A DNA stretch of 38,506 nt, taken from Anaerolineae bacterium (GTDB lineage: Bacteria; Chloroflexota; Anaerolineae; Epilineales; Epilineaceae). The position numbers were made by a program, and so were the translations under genes. Shown here piece by piece: positions 30,981-37,960 of this stretch. Position 1 is the stretch's first letter. Every line of letters begins with the position of its first letter. The notes under the pieces are model-generated. The model was not told where the DNA came from. It saw only the letters and a program-made list of their open reading frames with translations, and searched no databases. The DNA lies in contig JAJCYU010000156.1 of the NCBI GenBank assembly GCA_029262755.1, forward strand, positions 1 through 38,506, read 5' to 3'.

Positions 30981-32383
30981 GCGTTCACCGCACCGCGCTG
31001 GAGCGGATCTCCCTGCTCGCCATCGACGTGGCCGCATTGGCCGCCGGGGTGCGTCTGGCCTATGCGGCCTACGCACGCACCTTGATCGGCGGCGCACAGC
31101 GCGTGCCGCCCTACTCGGCCTTCACCACCTTAATCGCGGTGCACGTGGTGGTGCTGGTCGTCGTCTTCTTCTTCCAGCAGCTCTACCACCAGCCGCGCGG
31201 AGTTTCGCGCCTCGATCTAGCGGGCCGCCTCTTTCGCGGCGTTTCGATCGGGCTGGTCATCGCCTTCGCCGTCGCGAGCTTCGTCAGCCCTTCGCTGTCC
31301 GGTCTGGAGGCGCTGCGCTTCTTCCTGGTCTACACCTGGCTGGCCTCGCTGCTGACCGTGGGCGTCGCGCGCATGCTGCACCGCGGGATCTGGAGCGGCC
31401 TACGCCGCATCGGCGTCGGCCGCCTGCGCGTGCTCGTGGTGGGCGCCGGACCCGCGGGGCGCGATCTCGTGGCCCGTATCCACCGCCGCCCATGGCTGGG
31501 CTACGAGCTCGTCGGCCTGCTCGACGACACGCCCGGCCGCACCCGCGTGCGCGGCGTGCCCGTGGTCGGGCGCACGGCCGAGCTCGGCATCCTCGTCGAT
31601 CGCCTCTCCGTAGACGAGGTGCTGATCGCCCTGCCGGGCGCCACACGCTCCGAGCTGGTCGCGTTGGTCAGCCAATGCGGGCGTGAGGGGACGACGATCA
31701 AGATCCTGCCCGACGTCTTCCACCTGATGACCACCGAGGTCCAGGTCAGCGACCTGGACGGCCTACCGCTGCTGGCCATCCGCGACGTCGCCCTGCGCGG
31801 GTGGCGGCGCAGCCTGAAGCGCACCCTCGACATCACCTTGAGCGGGCTGGCACTCGTGTTCTTGTCGCCCATCATCCTGCTGCTCGCGCTGCTGGTGAAG
31901 TTCGAATCACGCGGCCCGGCCTTCTACGTGCAAGAGCGCATGGGGCTGGACATGCGGCCCTTCCCGATCATCAAGCTACGCTCCATGCGCCCCGACGCCG
32001 AGGCCAGCTCCGGCGCGGTCTGGGCCCGACGCGGCGATCCCCGCGTCACCCGCCTTGGCGCTTTCATGCGCCGCACGAACCTCGACGAGCTGCCGCAGCT
32101 GGTCAACGTGCTGCTCGGCCACATGAGCCTGGTGGGGCCGCGCCCGGAGCGCCCGCAATTCGTGGCCGAATTCCGCCGCCATATCCCTCGCTACGCCGAG
32201 CGCCACCGCGAACGGGGCGGCATCACGGGCTGGGCGCAGGTCAACGGCCTGCGCGGGAACACCTCGATCGAGGAACGCACCAAGTACGACCTGTTCTACA
32301 TCGAGAACTGGTCCATCCTCTTCGACCTGAAGATCCTCTTCCGCACGGTGATCAACTCCTTCCGCGATCCGAACGCGTACTAA
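30977..32383 (+). CDS. Polyprenyl-phosphate sugar-1-phosphate transferase (WcaJ/WbaP type)
   Basis: This enzyme starts surface polysaccharide synthesis by moving a sugar-1-phosphate onto undecaprenyl phosphate. Four N-terminal membrane helices (about 10-130) are followed by a Rossmann-like region (RVLVVGAGPAGRDLV, DEVLIALPGA), a fifth helix (ITLSGLALVFLSPIILLLAL) and the catalytic sugar-transferase domain with FPIIKLRSMRPDAE, RRTNLDELPQLVNVLLGHM, SLVGPRPERP and GITGWAQVNGLRG. 468 residues is normal for the family. It is coupled to the GT2 gene by ATGA and is the last gene of the operon beginning at 26743. The sugar is not determinable, though hexose-1-P is usual. Confidence 0.95.
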   Translation: MSVHRTALERISLLAIDVAALAAGVRLAYAAYARTLIGGAQRVPPYSAFTTLIAVHVVVLVVVFFFQQLYHQPRGVSRLDLAGRLFRGVSIGLVIAFAVASFVSPSLSGLEALRFFLVYTWLASLLTVGVARMLHRGIWSGLRRIGVGRLRVLVVGAGPAGRDLVARIHRRPWLGYELVGLLDDTPGRTRVRGVPVVGRTAELGILVDRLSVDEVLIALPGATRSELVALVSQCGREGTTIKILPDVFHLMTTEVQVSDLDGLPLLAIRDVALRGWRRSLKRTLDITLSGLALVFLSPIILLLALLVKFESRGPAFYVQERMGLDMRPFPIIKLRSMRPDAEASSGAVWARRGDPRVTRLGAFMRRTNLDELPQLVNVLLGHMSLVGPRPERPQFVAEFRRHIPRYAERHRERGGITGWAQVNGLRGNTSIEERTKYDLFYIENWSILFDLKILFRTVINSFRDPNAY

Positions 32384-32416
32384 TGCGTGTCTTCCAACCC
32401 CTCTTCGAACGCGCGG

Positions 32417-32448
32417 ACGCTCGAATAGGAGTCTGCAGGCACGCTCGA
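32417..32448. repeat. Direct repeat ACGCTCGA upstream of hrcA
   Basis: ACGCTCGA at 32417-32424 and 32441-32448, 24 bp apart, about 45 bp upstream of the hrcA -35. It does not match CIRCE. A possible regulator site or chance. Confidence 0.3.
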
Positions 32449-32493
32449 TGGCGCCTACTACGGGTGGCCGACGACGCGCGCTCGGCGACGCGA

Positions 32494-32522
32494 TTGACGC
32501 CGCGCCCGGCCCGTCCTACCGT
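32494..32522 (+). promoter_or_regulatory. Promoter of hrcA, leaderless
   Basis: TTGACG (-35, five of six), 17-bp spacer, TACCGT (-10, TANNNT form), then 6 nt to the ATG at 32529. Transcription would start at or beside the ATG. No CIRCE inverted repeat (TTAGCACTC-N9-GAGTGCTAA) is found nearby. Confidence 0.6.
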
Positions 32523-32528
32523 TGCCCC

Positions 32529-33689
32529 ATGACGAGCGAGCGCGACGACCTACTCGGGAACGATGTGCCCTCGAAGCGAAGGGCTTCGAATCCCGTTCCC
32601 TCGAGTCCTGTCCCCCCTAGCGATCTGCCCATGACCGAGCGCCGCTCGCGGATCCTCGCGCTGGTCGTACGCGAGCACGTGCGCCGCGCCCTCCCCGTGG
32701 CCTCCGGTGCATTGGTCCGCCACCACGAGCTCGACTGCAGCGCCGCGACCGTGCGCAGCGAGATGGCGGCGCTCGAAGAGATGGGCCTGCTCTCCCAGCC
32801 GCATACCTCCGCCGGCCGCGTCCCGACGGTGGCGGGCTACCGCTTCTTCGTCGAGCGCCTGATGCACAACGCGGGCCTTCCCGAGCACCACAAGCGCACG
32901 ATCCGCCACCAATTCCATCAGGCCGGCTGGGACCCCGAACGATGGATGCGCCTCTCGGCTGCCGTCGTGGCCCGCTCCTGCGGCGCCGCCGGCCTTGTCG
33001 CAGCACCCCGCGGTGGCAGCGTAGCCATCCGTCGTCTGGAGCTGGTCGATATGGGCTCCGGCAACGTCCAGGTCGTCGCGCTGCTCGACGACGGCCTCGT
33101 GCACCAGGCCCGCTGGCGCCCGGCGCACGCCTACACCCAAGCCGCGCTCGACCAGATCGCGCACGCGCTCAACGAAGACCGGGTCTGGGGGCCGCCCGAA
33201 GGCGCGACGACGCCCACGCGCGCAGGCGGCCCCTTCTCCGATGCCTCCACGCCCGCCCGGCCTTTGTCCCTGGCCGCCGAAGCCAAGGCCGCCGTCGACG
33301 AACTCGCCGGCCGTGCCAGCCAACCCGCGGCGCCCCGGTTGTACCACGCGGGCCTGTCGCAGATCCTCGTTGCGCCGGAGTTGGCCGATGGCGATCGCCT
33401 GCGTGAGGTCGTGGCGCTCCTCGAACACGGCCGCGGCCTCGAGTCGATCCTTGGCGGCCTACCACCCGGCGGCGTGCACGTGTTCATCGGCGGCGAGCCG
33501 CCCTTGGAACGCGTGCCCTACCTCACCCTCGTCCTCTCGCGCTTCGGCCGCGCACGCACACCGGCCGGCGTCCTCGGCGTCGTCGGCCCGACCCGCATCG
33601 CTTACGAGCGCGCCGTACCCACCGTGGGCTTCGTCGCCGACCTCATGACGCGCATGCTCGCCGGCGACCCGGAGCCGGAAGCAGCGTAG
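32529..33689 (+). CDS. hrcA: Heat-inducible transcription repressor HrcA
   Basis: HrcA represses heat-shock operons at CIRCE elements. The N-terminal winged helix is clear: MTERRSRILALVVREHV, LDCSAATVRSEMAALEEMGLL and SQPHTSAGRVPTVAGYRFFV (the hallmark HTSAGRxPT). The C-terminal sensor part has VFIGGEPPLERVPYLTLVLSRF and VVGPTRIAYERAVPTVGFVADLM. From the ATG at 32529 it is 386 residues; the family usually runs about 340-350. The extra is a 34-residue Ser/Pro-rich N-terminus and an insert near residues 217-245 (PPEGATTPTRAGGPFSD). An internal ATG at 32631 would match the family start, but the promoter position favours 32529. Confidence 0.93.
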   Translation: MTSERDDLLGNDVPSKRRASNPVPSSPVPPSDLPMTERRSRILALVVREHVRRALPVASGALVRHHELDCSAATVRSEMAALEEMGLLSQPHTSAGRVPTVAGYRFFVERLMHNAGLPEHHKRTIRHQFHQAGWDPERWMRLSAAVVARSCGAAGLVAAPRGGSVAIRRLELVDMGSGNVQVVALLDDGLVHQARWRPAHAYTQAALDQIAHALNEDRVWGPPEGATTPTRAGGPFSDASTPARPLSLAAEAKAAVDELAGRASQPAAPRLYHAGLSQILVAPELADGDRLREVVALLEHGRGLESILGGLPPGGVHVFIGGEPPLERVPYLTLVLSRFGRARTPAGVLGVVGPTRIAYERAVPTVGFVADLMTRMLAGDPEPEAA

Positions 33690-33901
33690 TCGTAGCAGCA
33701 GGTAGGCGGGCGAACGAGAGACAGGCAGGCAAGAGGCAAGAAAGCGGCACGTGAGTCGGCGAGCAAACGTTTGGCGAGTCGTAGGCCGGCGAACAGCAGG
33801 ACAACGAATCCGAAGACACGAACGCCCTCCCACCGACCCCGCGCCGCACCGACCCCGTGCCGCCACGGCCCGCTCCTCCACCGCTGCATATACGTTTCTA
33901 A

Positions 33902-33919
33902 CGCGGCCCACGTGCCGCG
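33902..33919. promoter_or_regulatory. Inverted repeat CGCGGC-N6-GCCGCG upstream of dnaJ
   Basis: A perfect 6-bp inverted repeat centred on CCACGT, ending 16 bp before a TATACT hexamer, so it occupies the expected -35 position. A candidate operator; it does not resemble CIRCE. Confidence 0.35.
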
Positions 33920-33935
33920 GCCACCGTAGGCACCC

Positions 33936-33941
33936 TATACT
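33936..33941 (+). promoter_or_regulatory. Candidate -10 of the dnaJ-prmA-rsmE operon
   Basis: TATACT (five of six), about 120 nt upstream of the dnaJ ATG. No good -35 at 17 nt; the region is occupied by the inverted repeat at 33902-33919. Confidence 0.35.
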
Positions 33942-34061
33942 CTTGCGCGTGAGGCGGGGGCGCTCCATGCGCCGCCGCCCAATCCGCATCGTGCGGCGGA
34001 CCGGCATTGCGCCCGCTGCACGGTGAACCGCCGACCGACCACACCGCGAACGAGACGATCC

Positions 34062-35204
34062 ATGGCACAACAGGACTACTACGCGGTATTGGGTGTGGAG
34101 CGCGGTGCGGCCCCGGAGGACATCCGGCGCGCCTATCGGCGCAAGGCCAAAGAACATCATCCAGACGTCAACGCGGACGACCCCGACGCCAACGTCCGAA
34201 TCAAGCAGATCAACGAAGCCTACGAGATCCTGAAGGATCCGCAGAAGCGCGCCGCCTACGACCGCTACGGCCATGCGGGCGTGCGCGGCACGGGCGGCGG
34301 CGCTCCGCCGGGCAGCGTCGATATCGGAGATCTGGGCGATCTCTTTGAGCAGGTGTTCGGCTTCGGCACCCGCGGTCGAGGCGCACCACGGCCACGCAGC
34401 GGCCCGACCCCCGAGCGCGGCGCAGACATGCGCGCGCGCGTCACCCTCGACCTCGAAGAGGCCGCCTTCGGTGTGACGAGCTCCGTGGACGTCGTTCGGC
34501 GCGAAACCTGCGACGACTGCGAAGGCGTCGGCGCAGCCGAAGGCAGCAAACCGGTCCCGTGCTCGCAATGCGACGGCACCGGGCAGGTGCGCAAGGTCCA
34601 GCAGAGCGTCATCGGCAGCTTCGTCAACGTCCACACCTGCCCGCATTGCCAGGGCCAGGGCTTCGCGATCGAGAACCCCTGCCCCTCTTGCATGGGCCGC
34701 GGCCGTACGCAGCGACCGCGCACCCTTGAGGTGGACGTCCCCGCCGGCGTCGAGCGCGGCATCCAAATCCGGCTCACCGGCGAAGGCGAGCACGGTCGCT
34801 ATGGCGGCCCGCCGGGTGATCTCTTCATCGCGATCGACGTCAAGCCCCACCCGCGCTTCCGGCGCGACGGCAACGACCTGCACGTCGAGGTCCGCCTCAA
34901 CCCGGCCGACGCGGCCTTGGGCGCGCAGATTCCGGTGCCGTCCTTGGACGGCGAGCAGTCCGTGCGCGTGCCCAGCGGCACCCAATCCGGCGACGCGCTG
35001 CGCGTGCCCGGCCTCGGCGTGCCCCGCCTGCGCGGCATCGGCCGCGGCGATCTCGTGGTCACTACGGTCGTCGCCACGCCGGAGAAACTCACCCGCGAGC
35101 AGCGCGAGCTCATGGAGAAACTGCGCGACACCCTACCCAGCGCCGAGGTCATCGAGCAAGACCGCGGCTCCTTCTGGAACCGGGTGCGCGAGCGCTTCAC
35201 GTGA
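34062..35204 (+). CDS. dnaJ: Chaperone DnaJ (Hsp40, type I)
   Basis: Co-chaperone that stimulates the DnaK ATPase. The J domain (DYYAVLGVERGAAPEDIRRA, with HPDVN) is followed by a short Gly/Phe region, four CxxCxGxG zinc repeats (CDDCEGVG, CSQCDGTG, CPHCQGQG, CPSCMGRG) and the C-terminal substrate-binding domains (GDLFIAIDVKPHPRFRRDGN). 380 residues is normal. The start is the ATG at 34062; the ORF-track ATG at 34023 adds 13 non-conserved residues. Its stop overlaps prmA (GTGA). DnaK and GrpE, its partners, are not in the window. Confidence 0.97.
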   Translation: MAQQDYYAVLGVERGAAPEDIRRAYRRKAKEHHPDVNADDPDANVRIKQINEAYEILKDPQKRAAYDRYGHAGVRGTGGGAPPGSVDIGDLGDLFEQVFGFGTRGRGAPRPRSGPTPERGADMRARVTLDLEEAAFGVTSSVDVVRRETCDDCEGVGAAEGSKPVPCSQCDGTGQVRKVQQSVIGSFVNVHTCPHCQGQGFAIENPCPSCMGRGRTQRPRTLEVDVPAGVERGIQIRLTGEGEHGRYGGPPGDLFIAIDVKPHPRFRRDGNDLHVEVRLNPADAALGAQIPVPSLDGEQSVRVPSGTQSGDALRVPGLGVPRLRGIGRGDLVVTTVVATPEKLTREQRELMEKLRDTLPSAEVIEQDRGSFWNRVRERFT

Positions 35205-36259
35205 GCCCCGCCGCGGACTCGCCGTCGCCGATGTCACCGCCCAATTCCGACCCGAGCGACTCGATCGACCCCGCTACGAACCCCGCAATCGACCCCTCCA
35301 CCGACCACGCGATGGACCCCGCAGCCCGCGCCCGCGCCAACGCGCGCCGCGCGGACGGCAGCGTCGGTCCGCTGATCGAGATCTCCGTGCCGGCCGAAGG
35401 GGAGCTCGTCGAGCCGCTCTACGAGCTCTTCGTGCGCCACGGCGCGGGCGCCGCCATCGAGACCCGACTGCGCGACGACGTCTCCGGTGCGCCCGACGCG
35501 CCCGAAACGTGGGTGCGCACGTGGATCGCCGCCGACGACGCGGACGCGCGCACCGCCATCGAAACCGGTCTGTGGCATCTGGGCCGCATCCTGCCGCTGC
35601 CCGAAGCCACGGTGCGCGAGCTCGCCGAGGCCAACTGGGCCGAGGCGTGGAAGGCCCATTGGACCGCACAGCCGGTCGGGCCCTTCCTGATCACACCCAC
35701 CTGGCTCGATCCCGAGTCCACCGACCCCGACCGCCTGCCGCTACGCCTCGATCCCGGCACCGCGTTCGGCACGGGCCAGCACCCCACGACCCGCCTGTGC
35801 CTCGAAGCCGTGGCGGAAGCGGTGGCCGAAGCGCCCAACGCGCGCGTGCTCGATGTCGGCACGGGCAGCGGGATCCTCGCCATCGGCGCCCGCCTGCTCG
35901 GCGCGCGCGAAGTGCTCGGCGTCGACATCGACCCACGCGCCGCGGAGACGGCCGCCGCCAACGCGGCCGCCAACGGTGTGCCCTTCCCCACCCGCGCCGG
36001 TTCGCTGGACGTGGTGGAGACCGAGCCGCCCTTCGACATCGTGCTGGCCAACCTGCTGGCGCCCATCGTCATCGAGCTCGCGCCCGGCATGGCCGCACGC
36101 ACACGCACCGGCGGCCTGCTCATCGCCTCGGGCGTGCTCGACACGCAGGTCGACGAGGTCACCGCAGCCCTACGCACGGCCGGCTTCGGCGAAGCGGAGG
36201 TGCGCTCGGACGGCGATTGGGTGGCCATCCTGACCCGCAAGGAGCCGCCCGGCGCATGA
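35201..36259 (+). CDS. prmA: Ribosomal protein L11 methyltransferase PrmA
   Basis: SAM-dependent methyltransferase that trimethylates ribosomal protein L11. The L11-recognition N-domain (PLIEISVPAEGELVEPLYELF, EANWAEAWKAHW) is joined to the Rossmann domain with DPGTAFGTGQHPTTRLCLE, VLDVGTGSGILAIGA and LANLLAPIVIELAP. The first about 50 residues (SDSIDPATNPAIDPSTDHAM) are a low-complexity extension absent from the family, whose members are about 290-315 long; this is 352. Reads through a GTGA overlap from dnaJ and an ATGA overlap into rsmE. The dnaJ-prmA-rsmE order is common in bacteria. Confidence 0.95.
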   Translation: MSPAADSPSPMSPPNSDPSDSIDPATNPAIDPSTDHAMDPAARARANARRADGSVGPLIEISVPAEGELVEPLYELFVRHGAGAAIETRLRDDVSGAPDAPETWVRTWIAADDADARTAIETGLWHLGRILPLPEATVRELAEANWAEAWKAHWTAQPVGPFLITPTWLDPESTDPDRLPLRLDPGTAFGTGQHPTTRLCLEAVAEAVAEAPNARVLDVGTGSGILAIGARLLGAREVLGVDIDPRAAETAAANAAANGVPFPTRAGSLDVVETEPPFDIVLANLLAPIVIELAPGMAARTRTGGLLIASGVLDTQVDEVTAALRTAGFGEAEVRSDGDWVAILTRKEPPGA

Positions 36260-37029
36260 GCCAGCCGCCCTCGTTGCGCCTCTTTGTCCCCTTGGAGAGC
36301 CTGGTCGACGGCCGCCTGCGCCTCGCCGGCGGCCCCGCCACCCGCGCCTACCTGCGCGGCGCCCGCCCCCAGCGCATGCTCTTCGCATTGGACGGCGCGG
36401 GCTGGCAGCACGAGGTCGCCATCGAGCACGCCTCGTGGGAGCGCATCGAGGGGCAGGTGATCACGCGCAGGCTCGCTCCGGAACGGCGCACCAAGATCTC
36501 GCTGCACCAGGGCCTCCTGCTCCCCGCCGACTCGCGCCGTCTGGTCTTTGCTGCCGCGGCCGCCGGCGTTGTGTCCTTCGCTCCGCTCATCACCGACCAC
36601 AGCGTCCTTCCGGGTCTGGACGCCGCCACGGACGATCTGGTCGATCTCGCGGAGCTGGCGCTCGAGGGCGCGGAGATCGCCGGCCGCGGACGTCGCCCCG
36701 CCCTACGCGAGCCCGCCCTCTTCGACCGCGCCCTGGATGAAGCCGAACGTGCCGGTGAATCGATCGTGCTGGTGGACCCCCAGGGCAAATCCTTTTCGGA
36801 GGCCACCGACCGCCGCCCCTTCGCCCTCGCCCTTCTCTGCCCACCCCCGGACGGCTTCTCCACCGCCGAACGCGAGCGCGCCGTAGAGCGCGGAGCCACA
36901 GTGCTCGCGGTGCCGCCCGATTCTCTACCCGATTCCGTAGCGGCTCCTTCCCGGCCGCTCCGCCTTGCGCTCGCCGCACTCGACCTGCTCTATGCGAGCC
37001 TCGAACCCGACAACTTCGAATCTGTTTGA
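36256..37029 (+). CDS. rsmE: RsmE-like 16S rRNA m3U1498 methyltransferase, divergent
   Basis: A 257-residue protein, the last 257 codons of a long ORF whose earlier part is only a shadow of dnaJ/prmA. It is in the rsmE position after prmA. The N-terminal PUA-like domain is recognisable (LRLFVPLESLVDGRLRLAGG, ATRAYLRGARPQ), and ISLHQGLLLPADSRRLVFAA matches the start of the SPOUT domain in outline. The SAM-binding knot motifs are degraded: the usual GPEGGF reads CPPPDGF, and the LGxRILRTETA segment is replaced by VPPDSLPDSVAAPSRPLRLA. It may have altered or no catalytic activity. The ATG at 36256 overlaps the prmA stop. Confidence 0.75.
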   Translation: MSQPPSLRLFVPLESLVDGRLRLAGGPATRAYLRGARPQRMLFALDGAGWQHEVAIEHASWERIEGQVITRRLAPERRTKISLHQGLLLPADSRRLVFAAAAAGVVSFAPLITDHSVLPGLDAATDDLVDLAELALEGAEIAGRGRRPALREPALFDRALDEAERAGESIVLVDPQGKSFSEATDRRPFALALLCPPPDGFSTAERERAVERGATVLAVPPDSLPDSVAAPSRPLRLALAALDLLYASLEPDNFESV

Positions 37030-37055
37030 CCCACCGCCGGCCGGCATCGTATAAT
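37026..37055 (+). promoter_or_regulatory. Strong promoter for the hypothetical gene pair
   Basis: TTGACC (-35, five of six, overlapping the rsmE stop), 18-bp spacer, TATAAT (-10, perfect). It would start near 37062, about 64 nt before the ATG at 37126. The best consensus promoter in the window. Confidence 0.7.
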
Positions 37056-37125
37056 CGCAAGGTTGTGTCTGGCCCCGGCCGAGCGCACCGTTGCGCCGGC
37101 CTTTCCGAGAGGCGACTGTTCCAAT

Positions 37126-37878
37126 ATGCCCAATCGCATTGACACGCCCGAATACTGGATCGAAGACTTCCAGCCGCAGAAAGAAGAACTCGCCGCGTTG
37201 GAAGCGCATATGCTCGAGACGTTGGCCCCGGCCGGCGTCGAGACCTTGGCCGGCTTGCTCATCCGCGGCCGCGTAGACCGCGCCTTGGCTTCCCGCAAGA
37301 AGGCCGCGGACGGCAAGGGTGTTCCCTACATGCCCACCGATAGCTACGAGAAGGGCCAATCTCTTGTCTTCCCGGCCCTCGATGGAGCCAAGGGCACCAT
37401 CGGCAAGGTGCGCAAAGGCAACAACCCGATGTACGGCGATTACCAAGTGCTGTCGGTCAAGATCGGCAGCGACGCGCGTGAGTTCGCAGCCGGCATCGGC
37501 TGGGACCACGCTCTGACGTCCACCCAAGCGGATCTGGACGCGGACCTGCTCGTCGACCGCTACGCCTCCGTCATCGCGCCCCAACTGCGCGAGCGGCTGC
37601 ACGGCACGGGCGACTGGCTCGGCGCCGGCAACAGCTGGATCCTCAAGTCCTTGCTGCCCGAGGTCAACGCGGGTCATCGCAACCTGGCCGAGGCCATCCT
37701 TATGCTTGCCAACGAGCCGCTGAGCGCCGACAAGCTGCTCGACGAGATTGATCTGGACGGCTCCGTGTCCGAAGAGTCACGTCGCCTCGCGTTGGAGCTG
37801 GCCCTCGAAGACGACAAACGATTCCGCAACGTGGGCGCGATCGAGTCGCCTCTCTGGACGCTCGACTCCCAGACCTAG
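37126..37878 (+). CDS. Conserved hypothetical protein with SH3-like middle and HARE-HTH-like C-terminus
   Basis: A 250-residue cytoplasmic protein. An N-terminal helical part (EYWIEDFQPQKEELAALEAH) leads into a beta-rich segment YMPTDSYEKGQSLVFPALDG, GKVRKGNNPMYGDYQVLSV, EFAAGIGWDHAL that looks like a small barrel. The C-terminal LAEAILMLANEPLSADKLL, then LALELALEDDKRFRNVG and WTL, follows a HARE-HTH/winged-helix pattern. I recall similar proteins in Chloroflexota but cannot name a family. The ATG at 37126 was chosen because the longer ORF start (37063) would begin at about the predicted transcription start. Likely role: transcription- or nucleic-acid-associated factor (inference). Confidence 0.7.
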   Translation: MPNRIDTPEYWIEDFQPQKEELAALEAHMLETLAPAGVETLAGLLIRGRVDRALASRKKAADGKGVPYMPTDSYEKGQSLVFPALDGAKGTIGKVRKGNNPMYGDYQVLSVKIGSDAREFAAGIGWDHALTSTQADLDADLLVDRYASVIAPQLRERLHGTGDWLGAGNSWILKSLLPEVNAGHRNLAEAILMLANEPLSADKLLDEIDLDGSVSEESRRLALELALEDDKRFRNVGAIESPLWTLDSQT

Positions 37879-37960
37879 CCGCGTCGACCGCACTACACCG
37901 ACGCGCTTCTCGTTCTCGCCTCGCGGGCCTCTCGGCCACGCCGCATCCCCTGGACGGACT

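Larger units (their letters stand above)
33690..34061. other. Gap between hrcA and dnaJ where grpE-dnaK usually lie
   Basis: About 370 bp with no supportable gene: the first 200 bp are purine-rich repeats of AGGCAAG/GGCGA type, and the rest carries the dnaJ promoter area. No fragment of GrpE or DnaK was recognised in any frame. Confidence 0.6.

Noticed and set aside
32384-32528. CIRCE operator upstream of hrcA
   Set aside because: No TTAGCACTC/GAGTGCTAA halves at 9-bp spacing, even with several mismatches; only an ACGCTCGA direct repeat is present.
34726-36255. N-terminal 510 codons of the ORF ending in rsmE
   Set aside because: Out-of-frame with dnaJ and prmA, which are certain; only the part from 36256 is RsmE-like.
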